Below, piece after piece: positions 62,094 through 64,000 of a stretch of 64,000 nucleotides of DNA; within the stretch, counting starts at the first letter, position 1, and each line of letters opens with the position of its first letter. The notes beneath the pieces were generated by a model that made no database searches, was not told where the DNA came from, and saw only the letters and a program-made list of their open reading frames with translations. This DNA is from Devosia ginsengisoli (lineage in GTDB: Bacteria > Pseudomonadota > Alphaproteobacteria > Rhizobiales > Devosiaceae): assembly GCF_024707105.1 (NCBI RefSeq), contig NZ_JANQAJ010000005.1:310001-374000 (forward strand), read 5' to 3'. A program made the position numbers and the translations under genes.

Positions 62094-62130
62094 AACCGGC
62101 CGCCCTTTTGGGTGCCGGTTTTTTGTTTTT
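62094..62130 (+). terminator. Rho-independent terminator between SAM-II and metZ
   Basis: AACCGGCCGCCCTTTTGGGTGCCGGTTTTTTGTTTTT. Confidence 0.85.
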
Positions 62131-62142
62131 GAAGGCGTGACC

Positions 62143-63351
62143 ATGTCCCGAGATAAGAACCCCCTCCTCGATCCGAACCGGCGAGCCGCTGCCACCCAGA
62201 TGGTGCATGGCGGCGGCAAGCGCACCGATTTCAACGAGACGAGCGAGGCCATCTTTCTCAATTCGGGCTATTCCTATCCCAGCTCCGAACATGCCGAACT
62301 GCTGTTCCAGAACAAGATTCCCGGCGGCCACAACTATTCCCGCTTCGCCAACCCTACGGTGGATATGTTCCAGGAGCGCATGGCGCTGATCGAAGGGGCC
62401 GAAGCCGGGCGTGCCTTTGCCTCGGGCATGGCCGCGGTCACCAATGCGGTGATGAGCCAGGTCCGCGCAGGCGACCACATCGTCGCCGCTCAGGCGCTGT
62501 TCGGCGGCTGTCGTTATGTCGTGGAAGATTACGCGCCGCGCTTCGGCGTGGAATCGACGCTGGTCGATGGCCGTGACCCCGAAAACTTCGCCCGCGCCAT
62601 GCGCCCCAATACCAAGGTCGTCTTCCTGGAGACGCCGACCAATCCGACGCTGGAGCTGGTCGACATCAAGGCCGTCGCCGACATCGCCCACGCCCATGGC
62701 GCAAAACTGATCGTCGACAATGTCTTTTCCACCGCGCTCTACCAGAAGCCGCTGCAACTCGGCGCCGATCTCGTCACCTATTCGGCCACCAAGCATATCG
62801 ATGGGCAGGGCAGGGTGCTCGGCGGCGTGGTGCTGGGGTCCAGGGAACTGATCGAGGGCGACGTCCACACCTTCCTGCGCCAGACCGGCGCCACGCTCAG
62901 CGCCTTCAATGCCTGGGTGCTGCTCAAGGGGCTCGAAACCTACGAGCTGCGCATCAGGCAGATGACCGACAGCGCCGAAAAGATCGTGGCGGCCCTGGCC
63001 AGCCATCCGAGGATCAACCGGGTCATCTATCCGCACCATCCCAGCCATCCGCAATATGAACTGGCCAAACGCCAGATGCAGCGCGGCTCCACCATCATCG
63101 CCCTCGACGTCAAGGGCGGTCAGGAAGGAGCCTTCACCCTGTCGGACAGCCTGGCGGTGATCCTGATTTCCAACAATCTGGGCGACGCCAAGTCGCTCAT
63201 CACCCATCCGCGCACCACCACCCACGCGCGCTTTACCGAGGAGGTGCGGTTGGAAACCGGCGTCACCCCGGGCCTGCTGCGGCTGTCGGTGGGGTTGGAA
63301 AGCCCCGACGACCTGATTGCCGACCTGATGTATGGGCTGGATCAGGTTTGA
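62143..63351 (+). CDS. metZ: O-succinylhomoserine sulfhydrylase
   Basis: Cys/Met PLP enzyme; ANPTVDMFQERMALIEGAEAGRAFASGMAAVTNAV; YSATKHIDGQGRVLGG. Confidence 0.93.
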   Translation: MSRDKNPLLDPNRRAAATQMVHGGGKRTDFNETSEAIFLNSGYSYPSSEHAELLFQNKIPGGHNYSRFANPTVDMFQERMALIEGAEAGRAFASGMAAVTNAVMSQVRAGDHIVAAQALFGGCRYVVEDYAPRFGVESTLVDGRDPENFARAMRPNTKVVFLETPTNPTLELVDIKAVADIAHAHGAKLIVDNVFSTALYQKPLQLGADLVTYSATKHIDGQGRVLGGVVLGSRELIEGDVHTFLRQTGATLSAFNAWVLLKGLETYELRIRQMTDSAEKIVAALASHPRINRVIYPHHPSHPQYELAKRQMQRGSTIIALDVKGGQEGAFTLSDSLAVILISNNLGDAKSLITHPRTTTHARFTEEVRLETGVTPGLLRLSVGLESPDDLIADLMYGLDQV

Positions 63352-63363
63352 AATCCTGCCACG

Positions 63364-63450
63364 CCTCGTGGTTCGACAGGCTCACCATGAGGCTACTGAA
63401 CTTGCGAAATGAAGCAGTAGACCTCATCCTGAGCCTGTCGAAGGACGAGG
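63364..63450. repeat. Inverted pair of REP-like units, opposite arrangement to the 12045-12136 pair
   Basis: CCTCGTGGTTCGACAGGCTCACCATGAGGCTACT (63364-63397) and AGTAGACCTCATCCTGAGCCTGTCGAAGGACGAGG (63416-63450). Confidence 0.85.
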
Positions 63451-63470
63451 TCGTGCCCCCGGTGCAGTCA

Positions 63471-64000
63471 ATGACGTCAAAGCTCCGCCTGCTGCTTGCG
63501 CTTGGCTTATGCGCTGCGCTTTCTACGCCCGTCTTCGCCCAGTCTCTGCCCTATCATTCCGACCCCAGCGCCCGCGAAATTCTGCCGAGCCTGACGCCGG
63601 TGCCGGCCATCCGCTTCCTGACCACGGCCGATTTCCCGCCCTTCAATTTCCGCGATGCGGGGGCGAGTTGATCGGCTTCAATGTCGATCTGGCCAAGCGC
63701 ATCTGCGCCGAGGTCAATGTCGCCTGCACCATCCAGGCCTGGCCCTGGGAGCAAGCCGCGAGCGCTCTTGGCGATGGCCAGGGCGATGCGCTGATCGCCG
63801 GGCTGGCGATGACGGACGAGAACGGCGCGCTGTTCGATTTTTCCGCCACCTACCTGGCGCTGCCCGGCCGCTTCGTGACGCGCGCCGCCGATATCGGCCT
63901 GTTCGATGCCAATGCGCTGGCAGGCAAGACCGTTTCGGTGCGTCGGGGCAGTGCACACGAAACCTTCGTCACCCGCTATCTGCCCGAGGCCGAGGTCGCG
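63471..64000 (+). pseudogene. family 3 extracellular solute-binding protein, frameshifted near 63660 and truncated by window edge
   Basis: MTSKLRLLLALGLCAALSTPVFAQ...LTTADFPPFNFRDAG then frame change to GELIGFNVDLAKRICAEVNVACTIQAWPWEQAASALGDGQGDALIAGLAMT; G5 run needs G6. Confidence 0.82.

Noticed and set aside
1-64000. CRISPR array or prophage
   Set aside because: No regularly spaced direct repeats and no phage structural or integrase genes seen; the GANTC cluster spacing is irregular and its motif is only 5 bp

Overview
GC-rich alphaproteobacterial chromosome segment. Gene style suggests Hyphomicrobiales, perhaps Devosia-like; this is an impression, not a database result. Most of the window is ordinary metabolic and transport operons: a TRAP transporter with an N-formylglutamate amidohydrolase, argD-argF, hslO, a ferric-siderophore uptake operon, an ABC/GH78 rhamnoside locus, a YtfQRT-YjfF-like sugar ABC transporter, a TAXI-TRAP transporter with a DctBD-like two-component system, a full che operon, dcd, and metZ behind a SAM-II riboswitch. 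The most unusual signals are: (1) ten GANTC (CcrM-type) sites packed into 102 bp of non-coding, AT-rich DNA just upstream of the che operon (49759-49860), with gcrA also in the window; (2) a 4,040-bp IS1595-family element with 25-bp perfect terminal inverted repeats and an 8-bp target duplication, inserted in a glycosyltransferase directly downstream of a luxR-luxI pair. Its cargo includes a Panacea/SocA-like gene next to a small membrane protein (PanAT-like toxin-antitoxin candidate), and excising it in silico restores a 616-aa ORF; (3) a cheB-coupled 580-aa soluble protein with two degenerate MCP hairpin-tip motifs; (4) a sensorless MCP sharing 112 bp of identical DNA with its upstream neighbour; (5) a sigma-54 promoter with two helically phased palindromes upstream of the TAXI-TRAP operon; (6) three single-base frameshifts in otherwise intact genes, which may be sequencing errors or real decay. 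All homology calls are from recognition of protein motifs; no searches were run.
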